This document shows positions 11,274 through 23,070 of a stretch of DNA of 64,000 nt, piece by piece. Origin of the DNA: Sphagnum compactum (Eukaryota > Bryophyta > Sphagnopsida > Sphagnales); assembly GCA_965153455.1 (NCBI GenBank), contig OZ234494.1:8990001-9054000 (forward strand), read 5' to 3'. The first letter of the stretch is position 1; the number at the start of each line of letters is the position of its first letter. The notes below the pieces were generated by a model. That model saw nothing but the letters and a program-made list of their open reading frames with translations. It did not search any database and was not told the DNA's origin. The position numbers and the translations under genes are program-made.

Positions 11274-12690
11274 GCCAGGTTCCCAGGCTTATCATCTAAG
11301 GAATCATGAGTGTCTTCTTACATAGCTTCATAAATTCTCATCATCATCATCATCATTTTTAAACTCTTAAAAACTCCAATTTAAAGCTGATCAGAACATG
11401 AAATTCAATAACTTTTGGACCTTACTATTACACTTCTTCAAAACTTTTTCATTTGGGTTTTCTCTGATAAAGGAGGGCAAGCAAAATCCTTCACCCTACT
11501 CATGTCCAACGTCCTGTAAAATGATTTACACAAAAAATTGAAGGGTGAGAGGTTGTGCTTGGTGAACCACGAGAGGAGGATGAATTGAGGCCATTGTGAA
11601 CTAGCACCCTCCAACACACCAATTGGTTGTTGTATACTCTAGATGGGGCCATTTTATTCGCCTTGTACCTATCCCCAAGTTAATCACCCTTAGTTAATTG
11701 AGTTAGATTATTTAAAGTTAAAACCTAGCTATACTTTTCTTTTCTTTTTTTTAAACAGTATTTTTTTCCTTTTTTGTACTAACCTACCTAGTTACCTACT
11801 TATTATTAACTACCTACTGACTACCTACTAATTACCTTTGTACTTGAAACAAGCTATTTACCTAAGCCTTTTACCCACTAATGCGACCCTACCTATATGG
11901 TCCCATATACCTACCTACCTATTAGCCCCCAAACTTCCAAAACCAATTGACGTAAAAAGACCAGATGTCATCGTCTTTGCTACAAGTGTATTGCAAAAAC
12001 CTTTGTCATTCACTTAAACAACTTTTAACTACATTATGATGATAACATAAGGTGGATCCCAAATGCACATATTGCAAAAAACTAGATTTGCAATACTTGC
12101 AAGTTTTGAATACATTACAAAATTATCAACCACCATTTAAGTAAGGGTAAACGAAAGGTAGGTAGTAAAATGCAATATTCTCCTGTTACTGGAAAAGAGT
12201 CACAATTATTTTTGAAAACAAGTAAAAAGAAAGGCAAGAAGAGAACAAAGGAAAGCAGAGAAAGGGGAAAGAAAAGAAGCAAAGGGAAGAAGGAGAAAAC
12301 GTGGCTTCACGTGGGCCAAGGTTGAGAACCTCTGAATAGTAGGTTAATAAAAACAATAAAAGCATTAGGGAGCGAAAATACACAAAGGAAATACATATTC
12401 CGTTTGAATTAAACTCAACATCAACCAATATAGTAAGGTACTAAAGAGCTTTTGTCCACAAACAGCCCTTTTATTGAAACAAAATGCCTAAAACACAATA
12501 GAAAGTCAAAAGCCAAAACAGGTCGTATGCCTTATCAGTAGACAGTGCTCACATGGAAATCACATCCTCATTTTGTCATGTAATTACATAGATATTTTCA
12601 GGCTTGCTTGCTTTGCTCCCCCCAAAAGGGAGTTTTGTTTTCGCCCTAACTTTAGCTAGGTCTTATCTCCTATCCCTGGGATACCTTTAC
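11274..12690. other. Intergenic with ACCTACC-rich stretch
   Basis: No gene is recognised. The stretch 11775-11925 is dense in ACCTAC words (see separate entry). A purine-rich stretch at 12200-12300 makes a spurious low-complexity frame on the minus strand. Confidence 0.45.
11775..11925. repeat. Degenerate ACCTACC/ACCTACT cluster
   Basis: Roughly ten ACCTAC words occur in 150 bases, spaced irregularly. The same word recurs at 13.29-13.45 kb and 36.21-36.33 kb. The simplest reading is decayed tetranucleotide (CCTA)n microsatellite. ACCTACC also matches the AC element bound by plant R2R3-MYB factors, but that use here is speculation. Confidence 0.5.
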
Positions 12691-12734
12691 TATGTTTAGA
12701 AGCAACCCAGAAGAGATTTGGAGTTTTTATTACA

Positions 12735-12802
12735 ATGGCAGTGGCCTGCTGGTTCACCCAAGGGCATCATCATACAGGCCTGCCTGCTGGAGTCACCAAT
12801 AA
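12735..12802 (+). other. Possible leading exon upstream of the 13.9 kb gene
   Basis: An ATG at 12735 begins MAVACWFTQGHHHTG and the frame reaches a strong donor GTGAGT at 12803. It leaves two bases of a codon. Joining to an acceptor at 13809 (GGCTGCAG) would restore an open frame into the first exon of the gene at 13889-18068, adding residues before its first ATG. A minus-strand frame also covers this stretch. The join is an inference from phase only. Confidence 0.3.
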
Positions 12803-13370
12803 GTGAGTGCTGCCGACACCACAAATTCCCATAGCCCCCATTTCTTCTGTTGCAAATTTTTAAAATAAAAATTATTCTAGGATTTTGCAATGATAAACGC
12901 AGAATGGGAAAATTCAAAAACTCCGTTTGTTTGCCCCCAAAAAAAAAAGGATTTAAAAAAAAAAGTACGCCCAGAGGGACTCCAGAATACCATAGTAGCC
13001 TACCTAGCCTCTGCAGGGAGAGAATTATTGATTACATTTTAAAATTGAATGTCCAAATTTTTGAAAATACCTGCCGCCATGCTGAAAATGTGAAACAAAA
13101 CTCTCAAGCACAATATAGCTTCATTTTTTAGTATAATGTAGAATTACAATATTTTATTTATTTATTTTTTGTTTTACTGCTGAACATAAATGAGCCAAAT
13201 TTAGTATTATTAGGCACCTTAGTTGGCTAGGTACTACGGTACGTACTTAATTTCCCATTTTTTTGCAGTTGGAGCACAAGTGCCATAAAAATGGTAGGTA
13301 CCTACCTATTAGAATGTACAGACCGTGGATTCAGACTCTGTGTGGCAGGCAGTCAGGGCAGTCAGGCTGG

Positions 13371-13450
13371 TAGGTAGGTAGGTAGGTAGGTAGGTAGTAG
13401 ATACTTGTAGCAACTGTCTACGCAATTTGAAGTACCTACCTACCTACCTA
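13371..13450. repeat. Inverted (TAGG)n / (CCTA)n microsatellites
   Basis: About seven TAGG units at 13371-13397 are followed 35 bases later by about four to five CCTA units at 13433-13450, so the two could pair as a hairpin. Just upstream, GGTAGGTACCTACC near 13293-13306 is a perfect palindrome. They lie 440-520 bases before the first ATG of the 13.9-18.1 kb gene. Confidence 0.75.
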
Positions 13451-13459
13451 GAGTCTGTC

Positions 13460-13888
13460 TGTCTCCACGCATTTCGCACTCGGTTTTTGATTCCATGCTT
13501 TCTTCTTCTGCTGCTACTGCTGCTGCTCCAGTTGTTGCGTAAAATGGTGTTGGTGTTGCAACGAATGCTTTTGAGCTCCAGTTGCTGGCTTGCTGGCAGA
13601 ATTTTGTTTTTTTGAACTCCTGGAGTTATTTTTTTACAGAATTATTTTGTTTTGCAGCTCCAGACGCGGTTGTTGCAGCAAAATTTTATTTGAGTTTGAT
13701 TCAGTCCACTTTGCGCAATCTTTTGTTTTTCAGTGTAGCTCCACTTCTACTTGTTGCAACAAAATACTATGGTTTGAGCTCTGGACAGTAGCTGGCTGGG
13801 TGGCTGCAGGCAGAATTTTTCCTTGGAGCTCCAGTTGACGCAGTGTGCTCATTTTGCAAATGATCGGTATCTGCTACTGCTGCTCACA
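13460..13888 (+). promoter_or_regulatory. T-rich leader or intron upstream of the 13.9 kb gene
   Basis: This stretch repeats the words GAGCTCCAGTTG, TTGTTGCA and GCAGAATTTT several times without a long open ATG frame in phase with the following gene; a TGA lies in frame at 13775. It is either 5' untranslated sequence or the end of a leader intron. No TATA box was convincing. Confidence 0.35.
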
Positions 13889-16800
13889 ATGACTATCATC
13901 TCAATCTCCAAGTCTTCCACGCCTCATCGATATAACGAGTCTCCAGCAGCAGCTGTCGCAACAACGCGTCTTGTTGCCCAGCTCGAGAGTTCTGACAAGA
14001 AGCCGCAGCTGGAGACGCAGTGCCCTGCATCATCCTCTGACGCTAGCTGTAGTAATGCTGCACCACAAATTTCTTCCACCGCCAGTACTACTATCCTTGT
14101 CTGCCCACAACTGCAACAACGCCGCTCTGCTGCTGATCAGCAGCAGCAGCAGCCTGTTACCTCCTACTCCTCCTCCTCCTCCTCCTCTTCAACTGACAAA
14201 AGATTCACCAGGAGGAGGAGCCGGGTGATCTCGTCATTTGGTGCTGCTACAGAGAACGATGGTGCAATGTCCCAGAGTTTCTTGAAACTTGAGCGCTCCT
14301 TACCCGAACGAGGAGCTGCAGCATCCAAGTCTAGAAACAATATTGCAAGCGGAAACTTGTCTCAGTGCAATCTCTCAAACTACTGCAGGAATTCTATTGG
14401 CGAAGCTGCAACTCTTGGGCTTACAGTAGTAGCTGCTTATACTAAGCAGCACATGGTGGTGAGACGGGAAGATGATCAGGAGGAGGAGGAGGAGGCGCCT
14501 GATCAGGGCGGCGAGGAGGAGCCTCACCGCACAGTGGACCCACCACCTGCAACAAGTGAGACCTCGGTCTCGACTGCTGCTGCTATCCTGCTGCAGGATC
14601 AAAGATCATGTGCTCCTCCTCCTCCTCCTCCTCAGACTGTCATCATAGAGCCAATAATACTCTTGCACAGACATGGTGACTGCAGCGGCCACCTCCTCGT
14701 CAAGGAGCATGCTCAGGATGATAATGCCACAAGTGATACTTCAGGTAAAATCATTGAGCTCTGAGGAATCCATGGTATCTTAGAAAGAACCAGCAGCTGC
14801 TACATTGCTTGCTTCATGGTAGGATGCAGATGTTGGGTCATTGTCAGGGGCTTCTTGTATAGTTCCTTCAACTTGCTCTTGAAGCATGTTTCCAATGTAA
14901 TGTATCATGTGGGCATGATGATACTCATGGAGAGAGCCTGGTGATTCTTCTTCTTCTTCTTCTCCTGCCTTTTTTGATCATAGCAACAGTTTTCATAGTT
15001 TTTCAATGACCACCTTCATCATGCTGCAGATCCTGCTGCTGCTGCTGCTGGGCAAAAACATCTGAAGCAAGAGGAAGGAACACAGCTACCAAAGTCCATT
15101 GGAGATCAACACGATGCAGACAAGGCCGAGCTTCAGATAGTTACAATGGAAAATCCTTTAAGTTTCCATAATTCTGAGGCAATGTCTGAGATCATGGCAA
15201 TGGAGAAAAGTCCAATGGGTGATGCATTTGATTCAGACCAGTCTAGTAAGCAGTTCTATTCGAATGCAAATGGAAATCATGCTAGCTCAACCAGCTTGAC
15301 TTTGGTAGATCATGAGCTGCAGCTGCCAGCAGATTGTGTCACGTCCTCTGAGCAGTCCAATAGTTCTGGTGCCTACCAAGCTAAGCCAACAACAACCAGA
15401 GACTTAGTGGACAAGATTGAAGATCGAATGATTGTAGCTTTCAAGGAAGGTGGATCTAATGTAAATCCAGATCTACAGAAATCAAATGAATTATTACAGC
15501 TTCGTGCAAATCAGCCAGTCATAAGTAGAGACTATCTGGAGCCATCTCTATCTTTTCCAACTCTATCACTTCTACTACAGCCAGAGGAAACACTGAACAT
15601 GATGAACAGGACTCTGCTTCTGGAAAAGAGTAAGAATTCAGAAGAAGCCAATGGAGGCCACAACAACATCTTTGACATGCTGATTACTACAGCTACATTA
15701 GAACAACAAGAGAGAGAGAGTTACCCAGAAGAAAACCAAGCAGGAACTGAGGAGCCTTCAGCTGCTCAAGAAGGTTTCTTGGACTTGTTGACTTCAGACT
15801 CCTCCAGAGCAGCAAAGGATGCCCATGAGAAGCTGAGCACAATTGCCAACAATCACAACTCTTCTTCTAGTCATCAATGGACTTCAGCTACTCATGTGGA
15901 ATCATTGAGTTTGCCAGATGCTGATGTTCAGGAGCTGCCAAGTGTGACTGGGCCTGCCAGGGCAAACAAGGATTTAACTTTGAGCACATGGACTACTACC
16001 CAATTCAATCCCTTCATTGCTGAGAAAGTCACCGAGGAACAATTGACTGAAGCTGCATTTCTATCAAGCCTTCAAGACTGCTACAGTAAAGGAAAAGCTG
16101 AGAGGTGCCCAGGGGATCTTCAGTATCTTTGTGCTGCTGCAAGTTCAACTAACAGGACGAATTATCATGCCTTCCGTTCCAAATCAACAGGAAGACACAG
16201 CACTACTGCTGTCAGTGCTGTGAAGGTTGCTGTTAGAGAACATGCAGCAGGGCTGACTGGTGGTGCTCATAGTGATTCAGAGAAAGAGGTAAAATACTTC
16301 AGAAATTGTACTTCATGTTTTGGAGTTTTAGCAACCACAAAGATGCAGCAGACCTGCACAGTTTGCCAATGGCTACAGTTTGGGTGTTCATCAATGTGTT
16401 CATTTGTCTTTGTGTTTTCTGCTTGCTTGTTATGTACAGGTAAAAGTATCAGCTACCAACACTCAGCTGAATCCTTTGCAGCTACAAGATTTTTGTTCAA
16501 AATTCAGTAAGGTTAAATTGGATGCCTACTGTCATGCCAGTGGTGATCTTGATATCATGGCTGTAACAACAAGTCTGAGACGCCATGGCCTTTCTGAGAA
16601 AAAATTGACAGATGACAACCCAGTTGTAACTGTGTCTTCTGAAGCCAGCAGCTTCAGGTCTCCAACAACTTTCAAAGCAAGGCAATCATGCCCTCATGAA
16701 GGAAACAAGTCTCCACATAGCAGGAAGAACAGTGAGACCAGCATGATAACTTCTGTGATTTGTATGCCAGCAGAAGCACCAGTGATGACAACATTGGTTA

Positions 16801-18068
16801 AGCAAGAAGATGTACCTGCTGCTGCTGCTGTAGTAGCTCTGAAATCCAAAAAGATCCAGACAAGCCAAGTTACCCCAACTTTACTGGACAGCAGCTCTGC
16901 TTTTCCAACAGGTGTTGTTATGACACAATCAGGCTTGCAAAATGAGAGAATCAGAGATACCAGGGGAGCAGCCCAAGTAAAGAAGGCAAATGTAGATCAT
17001 GTGAAGGGTTCTTTTGGTCAGGAACATGTTGATTTGGGAGTCACTCCAGTGATTACCACAGGCAGGACCAGGGTACAACTGAAAACTGGAATCGAGTCTA
17101 GAGCCACACTGATGGATGCTTTAGCAGGTAAATCTTTGGAGTTGTGCCTGGTAGAGAATCAAGATCAGTGCTTGCAGATCATAGCTGCTCTAACATAGAA
17201 GAGCTAAACAATACTTGACATTCTTTATGGTAGAGGGAAAATCATGTTATTACAACCAGAAATTTGTTACAAATGATGCTGAACTTATGAAGCTTGTTTC
17301 CATATGTGTGCAGATCAGTGCCAACAAAAGAGACCTGACTTCATGAAGATTCCAAGGTTTGGAGTGCAAACAATGGGGTGTTGTAATCATGTCAGTAAAA
17401 TAGCTCCATCACTGACCACATTTGATGGGATGGTGACACTCACCCATGAGAAGTCTGAAAGTATCAGAGACATGCTGCAGCTAGTGTCTCTTCCTCAACA
17501 GAATCTTGAGGAGTTTCATCCAGTTCTGGCTCCTTCAATCTCCATCCTGGGCAACCGCTCATTCTCAAGCTCCCAGCAGGACAGATTGTGGGAGGAGCAA
17601 GCAGAAGCATATTCCAGTGGAGGGAGAGGAACTCCTGGTCGGGAAGATAAATCAACAGCAGCTGCCAGCTTCCTTGCACCCCAGTCTGCTTCTGCTGCTG
17701 CAGTCTCAGGTGAGGTTCTGCTTCGATCAGCCTCTGGGTCACTGAGGAAAGGAGCATCATCAGAAGCAACAGTTGTAGTCCTGGCTACCTCGGATACAAG
17801 TAGTGAGAAGAGTGGCAAGAGGAGGGGGAAAAAGAAAGGCAATCCTAGAACCCCATTGCGGAGTCTACTTGCTGAAGAAACAGAAGAGGATTGTGAGGCC
17901 GACTCCATCACTCGATCAACACCAGGTGCTAATCCTTGTGTAAAGCATCTGGTGTTGAGAATAAGGGGAATGGCATCCAAATCTTCTATCCCAAAGAGCC
18001 AGCACAGCAGACCACAACAGAAATCTACCTTCTGGAGTAGCTGCATCTGCATCTCTCCTGTCAAGTAG
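13889..18068 (+). CDS. Four-exon gene, predicted 1185-residue low-complexity protein
   Basis: Exons 13889-14744, 15030-16288, 16440-17127 and 17314-18068 join through GT-AG introns of 285, 151 and 186 bases with matching phases (1, 0, 1). The start is the first ATG in the open frame; the frame is open back to 13778, so an upstream exon is possible. The protein is mostly disordered-looking: poly-Ser near residue 95-104, a basic RFTRRRSR, an acidic Glu run near 200, poly-Pro near 245, poly-Ala at 288-292. The C-terminal 90 residues are more ordered in character: a basic GKRRGKKKG near 1100, then RTPLRSLLAEE, and the end FWSSCICISPVK. The two cysteines near the end could be lipidated, an inference. 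I recognise no domain and assign no function. Codons are less AT-rich than the surroundings and the frame is unbroken over 3.5 kb, so the gene is very likely real. Confidence 0.85.
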
Positions 18069-18573
18069 GTGAGCAGGAAGAACAAGAAATTTTAAAACTT
18101 TTGTTCTGATGATCGGATTTGCTAAGGTACACTCTTGAATTCTTAACTTTCAGCAATATGTCAATAGTATATGTATCAAGCAAGCATATCCCTGAGGTTG
18201 AAGACCAAGTTCCTGCCTTTACAACCTCAACTGTTGACTCTGTGGGTTATCATTCCGTCCCAATTTGCTTCAATTGTTTTTGGTCCTGAATTGCACCCAC
18301 AGTCAGCTTTGAAAGGAACATGTTTTTTACCAGAAAAAGTTTCCATAGTGATCAGCTTGGAGCCTGCAGTTGATTGGTGTTGTTGGTTTTGAACTGGCTT
18401 CTGTGCCTACCCACCAGCTGCTTTGCTACTTACACCAAGTCTTCATATAAGAGCTGGAAACTCAACATGAAAACACAACCCTGAAATTTTCCTAGGAGCA
18501 TCATCAACACTACCTACCATCAGGGTTCCAAAAAGGTGTCAAAACACCAAATGTTCCAATTTTGAGAGTGATT
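18069..18573 (+). other. Probable 3' flank of the 13.9-18.1 kb gene
   Basis: Follows the stop codon at 18066-18068. A donor-like GTGAGC at 18069-18074 directly after the stop could begin an intron in the 3' untranslated region. Open frames here (for example 18171-18392) lack support. Confidence 0.35.
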
Positions 18574-18765
18574 GAGAATTTTGAAACTTTGGCATTTCAA
18601 TGAGGGCCTAAGGGAGGGACCTTCCAGAACACTATGTTTGGAATTGGTTGGTTCATCCTACAAAAGTCCGAGAATTTTGAAACTTTGGCATTTCAATGAG
18701 GGCCTAAGGGAGGGACCTTCCAGAATACGATGTTTGGAAATGGTTGGTTCATCCTACAAAAGTCC
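18574..18765 (+). repeat. 96-bp tandem duplication
   Basis: Two head-to-tail copies, 18574-18669 and 18670-18765, differ at only a few bases. Because 96 is a multiple of three, an open frame (18572-18805) runs through both and would give a 32-residue repeat beginning RILKLWHFNEG. No start context or other coding signal was seen. Confidence 0.9.
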
Positions 18766-19952
18766 AGGTTATGATGAATCCATTCAAGTATGTGGTGAGT
18801 TATAATGAAATCCAATTTTGGCTCAAATTGCACAAAATCCCTTCTGACCAGGTTGTCATTTAGTGGAATCTGGTGATAATCTAACACAATGAAAAGCCCC
18901 TAGTGCACTCTTTTGCAAAGGTTCTTGGAAAGCAAGCAACTCTTTGCCTAATGGCTTTGTCTTTTGTTTTAGGGTTTTATCACAATGAAATCATGTGACA
19001 TGCACAATTAATTTGTATATCATTTGTCCAAAAAACCTCAGTTGTTCTTGGTGTTCAATATGTGCATTATTCAAATTGATTCAATCATTCTTCATGTCAA
19101 GCTTCACCAAACATTGCCAACTAATTGTGAGTCTATATGTACCATTGCGTTTGAAAAGCAAGCATTGATAGAGAGAAATGCAATGCTAAACAAATGAGTT
19201 GAGATAGTTATAACTTGTATACTACAAACCGTCAAGTTCTAGAGGAAAAAATGTATAGATTCAACTCTAGGTTGCAAGAAATATTTCTAGCAATGGCTTT
19301 AGAAAAACATTGTTTAAAGTAGTGCAAAATCTCAATAATGACTTCGAACGGTTATTTGCAATTGTAGTTAAACTAATAAGCAAGAGAAGGACAAAGAAAT
19401 CCAAAGGCTCACCTATGAGTTGTAGTAGTTGACCAAATCAATAGTGCATGAGAAACAAGAGAATTGTGGCAATTGCCAAAGGAAATATGATGAAACAATG
19501 TAAGAGTAACTAGAAATACCAATCCACTTAAAACCAAATTGAATGAACTAAACTTAAATATATTGATTAGTTTGCAAACTCAATGTTTAAGATTGTTTGT
19601 TAATGAAGCATTCATTGTAATTGACTATCGCCTACACAACATTGTTGCCTTGTTTTGTCATAGGTCCTCCAATGTCCAATGCTTTGGATGACTTGGTTGA
19701 TGCAACAACGCCCATTGCCATAGTTGGGTTCAAAATGGTGGTTCAACAAAGTATCATACCACCACTGTCATCATGGATGGTAGTGACTAGTTGCCATTAC
19801 TCCTAATCGATTTCCTCAAGTCCTAGTAGTGAGTGTAAGATAAATCCTTTGAAAAGAGACCCAAAACAATCACACCAAGTTTCTATCATTTGGCATGAAA
19901 ATCCATACCATGTGGGAAGAATTCATGCCATGAATATGTGACTAATGTCTGT
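18766..19952 (+). pseudogene. Unidentified decayed coding sequence (part 1)
   Basis: Between about 19370 and 19800 the plus strand shows coding-like blocks separated by stops: EKDKEIQRLTYEL, then KSIVHEKQENCGNCQRKYDE, which looks like a coiled coil with a CxxC, and later a frame at 19621-19806 with LDDLVDATTPIAIVGFKMV. The family is unknown. It may belong with the relics at 20.1-21.2 and 21.7-23.1 kb. Confidence 0.35.
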
Positions 19953-20064
19953 TGCATAATTTTCCTTGTTGATCCCACTAAGGGTTCAATCTCTATGGAC
20001 ATTAGTTCTGCATAATTTTCCTTGTTGGTCCCACTAAGGGTTCAATCTCTATGGACATTAGTTC
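19953..20064 (+). repeat. 56-bp tandem duplication
   Basis: Copies at 19953-20008 and 20009-20064 differ by about one base (GATCCCACTAAGG versus GGTCCCACTAAGG). The near identity indicates a recent duplication within old decayed sequence. Confidence 0.9.
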
Positions 20065-21250
20065 AACAATTGAATAAACTTGAACTTCCCATAAATACTC
20101 CAAGTCAAAATGGACAATCACAAGAAATCCTGCTTGGTGAACAAAATCAAAAGGATATGAAAATAGGGGACCATGTTCCAAGGTTTGCTTAAAAATGAAT
20201 CCATGTGTTTGAAAATTATTGCATCATGCCTGGAACAAGTTATATGTTTCCACTTGATTCCACTCAATATGAAACCACAAAGTATGTTCCACATGGTTTT
20301 AAATATAGAAAACATAACAAAAATATATTAAAAAGCACTAGACAACAACAAGATCTTTGAATAGCAAGGCTTGAGCATATGATGCTATTCAAATAAACAC
20401 ATTTTCTATGTTTCTATTTTAAAAGGTGACAAAATTATCAATTGTGTAACAAAGAAAATGAATACTTGAGTATAGTAATTGAATGCAAATTATTTGCAAG
20501 CAATGATTCCTAGAAAATGTGTGCATGTAGGTGTGCAAATTACATTAGCTTATTATGGAATGACAATCACCAAAGCAAAACACAATAATCTTGGAACATG
20601 TATTTGGATGTTGGAAGTCATAGAGCTAATGTCACAAGTTGTTCATCCAAAAAATGCAAACTAACTTTCATGCACATTCCTCAACCAATGTAAATATGGG
20701 GTTGTGAATTGGACATATTGATAGCCAACAATCATTATGGGCATAAGGAGTTGGAATTACAAACTTTATAAAACGTGTTAAATCATAGTTGGGTATTCCT
20801 CATATAGTTCAAAATAGGAGGTGGGTAAGACCATTTGCAATATCATAAATGCATGTCCTACAAAGGCCAAAGAAATGTGCATGAATAAAAGATCAAAAGA
20901 ACATACATGTGACCACCAAAGTAAGAACTGCATAACTCTTTAGTTTGAATTTTCCATCCAACATGTTAATATGGTGAATATGAAGAGGAAACCACCAATC
21001 ACATTGGGCACTAAATGCATAACCACTACCACAACATACAAGTATGAATTCTCCCACCATTTTTTTAGCCAATTCAAGATGTCATTGATTAAATCTTGAG
21101 GATGGTTTTAGGTGTGAACATAACACATGGTTAGGAAAATGAAAAATTCAAACCACTTTTTTTTATATAAATCTTATATGGCGAACAATTCCAAATGCAA
21201 GAGTTTTCCAAAACTAGCTCCCAACTTTGATGGCATGAAATAACAAAAAA
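20065..21250 (+). pseudogene. Unidentified decayed coding sequence (part 2)
   Basis: Successive plus-strand blocks have protein-like composition but are cut by stops and frame changes: one with LELPINTPSQNGQSQ near 20085, one at 20479-20664 beginning MNANYLQAMIPRKCVHVG, and one near 20880-21030 with KRSKEHTCDHQSKNC. No known domain is recognised. They probably derive from one long-dead gene or transposon. Confidence 0.35.
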
Positions 21251-21691
21251 AAAAACACATATTTATTTAATTTAGGACTTTAGGGTGGTTGCACACTAAG
21301 GTGCTCCTTTTTGGACGTCATGGGGTAATTTTTTGCATAGTGTTCGATAAACTTTGAATTATAGGTGTTTATGAATGGATTAGATGTTTTAATGGGACTC
21401 ACCTACCTATTATATACTCTTTGTAGAAATAATATAAATTTTTTAAGAGAAGATGTTATTATCTTAGTAAGTAATGGACTTTTGAAATTAGGCAACACAC
21501 CCAGTCACAATCCATAAAAATTAATATGGACTCATATTGAATAACCTATTTGGAGGAATTGTGAATTTTTTTTTCTAACATGATATATGGGTTAAAACAA
21601 TTCTAAAATGAAAAATTTCCCAAAAATAAAATAAAATCATATTGTGGTTCCAGTTATGGAAAAGTTTAGAAACTTACAAAGTCCTTGATTA
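21251..21691. other. AT-rich, nothing recognised
   Basis: No gene or clear repeat. The word GTTGCACACTAAGGTGC near 21287 is reminiscent of MITE ends elsewhere, without a partner. Confidence 0.4.
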
Positions 21692-23070
21692 ATGGAAGAC
21701 AATGATTTGGGACATGTTGTTTCACAAAAAGTTGTCCACAAGCAATACACAGGAACTTCTAATCATCAAATGGACAAAAAAATAGTTTTCACTCAAAACT
21801 GCTACTACAAGGTGATGTCATGTAAACATGTGTCACAATCTAGCTTTAAGATGTACCTTAAGGTTTTTTGTTCGAATCACCAAATTTCAAATGCAATTTT
21901 ATGTTTCCTTTTTGCATTGTGTGCGTGACTAGGGTTTAACATTTGTGTGCAAACATTTTGCAAAAGAGGTTGTGTGTTGTATTTTGTGGAGCTTTGTCCA
22001 ACCATATTTTTAAGCTTTTGCATTATTGTGAAGATTTGCTAAATGTGGTTGTGGTTTGTAAGGCAAGAATCACACAATTTATTGAGTTTGTGCATTGAAC
22101 CAAGTTGTGTGAACATGTTGGTCAAAACTATTGAATATTTGTTTGAAGAAGATTGTGAGGGTCAATATCACCTACCTCTACCATTTACATTTATCGGATT
22201 GAAGATCACGAATAGGGCATCAAATTCTTATCTCCAAAACCAAAGTTTTAATTTTCAAATCAAACCTCTGCCATGGTATTGTATCAATTGTCCAGAGGAG
22301 GGTGATGTCCTATTGATTGAAGTTCCTATTGAGGAATATCCATGGGGAGTGAAGATGGTGTTCTTTTCACCTCAGCTTAGATCACATCTTTTCCCGAATC
22401 AGACTATTTGTGTGAGATTTTTAGGGTAGTTTGGAAAATGAACACATATATTTTGATAGGTGGTTGATGGATATATTCTAATGTTCATCCTATAAAAATG
22501 GAACATGCATTGGCGAGTCTATAGCCAACTTACTGGTATGAGCAAACAAGAAATCATAATGTTCCTTTGATCTTTAAGCATTGTGGATGTCTTTGTTTTT
22601 TGTAACTTTACACATTTGTTTCATATTCCTTGATGTTGTTTTTTTTTCCATGAATTTCTTCTTGGACAACTTTGTTCTTGTGGCTAGGTTGACAAACATT
22701 TGGTGCGTGCAGGTCTGATGGATGGGTTTTCAAAGGAATGTTGAGAAGGGGGCACAAGGTTGCATATAAGCTGAAGAGGTTGATCGTTTCCAGGCCCTTG
22801 TTGCTAAATGTACAGTTAGAATGAATGACAACGTTGATCGAAGGTTTTACGCAAAGTTATTGAACAAGAATGACAAGTTGTTGAGCAAATGTTTGCAACA
22901 ATTGAACATGTGATGGAAGAACAAGAGCAATGAAGAATAGCAAAAAACATTGTTGATTACATCATAACAAGGTTGAGGATTTGCCCAGGTCCTGAAAGCC
23001 AAAAACTTGTTATGGAAAAAACATTGTCTTATGTTGGTGTTTTTGAAAACTTGCATGTTCACACGACCAA
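21692..23070 (+). pseudogene. Unidentified decayed coding sequence (part 3)
   Basis: A 78-codon frame at 21692-21928 and a 128-codon frame at 22043-22429 have protein-like composition. The second contains LPLPFTFIGLKITNRASNS, then PLPWYCINCPEEGDVLLIE, a possible CxxC. Near 22715 a further block reads SDGWVFKGMLRRGHKVAYK before stops. Neither frame matches a family I know. These are likely exons or blocks of a dead gene or element; a live gene is less likely because the downstream block is interrupted. Confidence 0.35.

Noticed and set aside
13971-14228. Overlapping plus-strand frame with poly-Pro
   Set aside because: Shadow of the real exon, where AGC/TCC repeats keep other frames open.
17516-18085. 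189-codon minus-strand frame
   Set aside because: Antisense to exon 4 of the 13.9-18.1 kb gene, whose splice phases support the plus strand.
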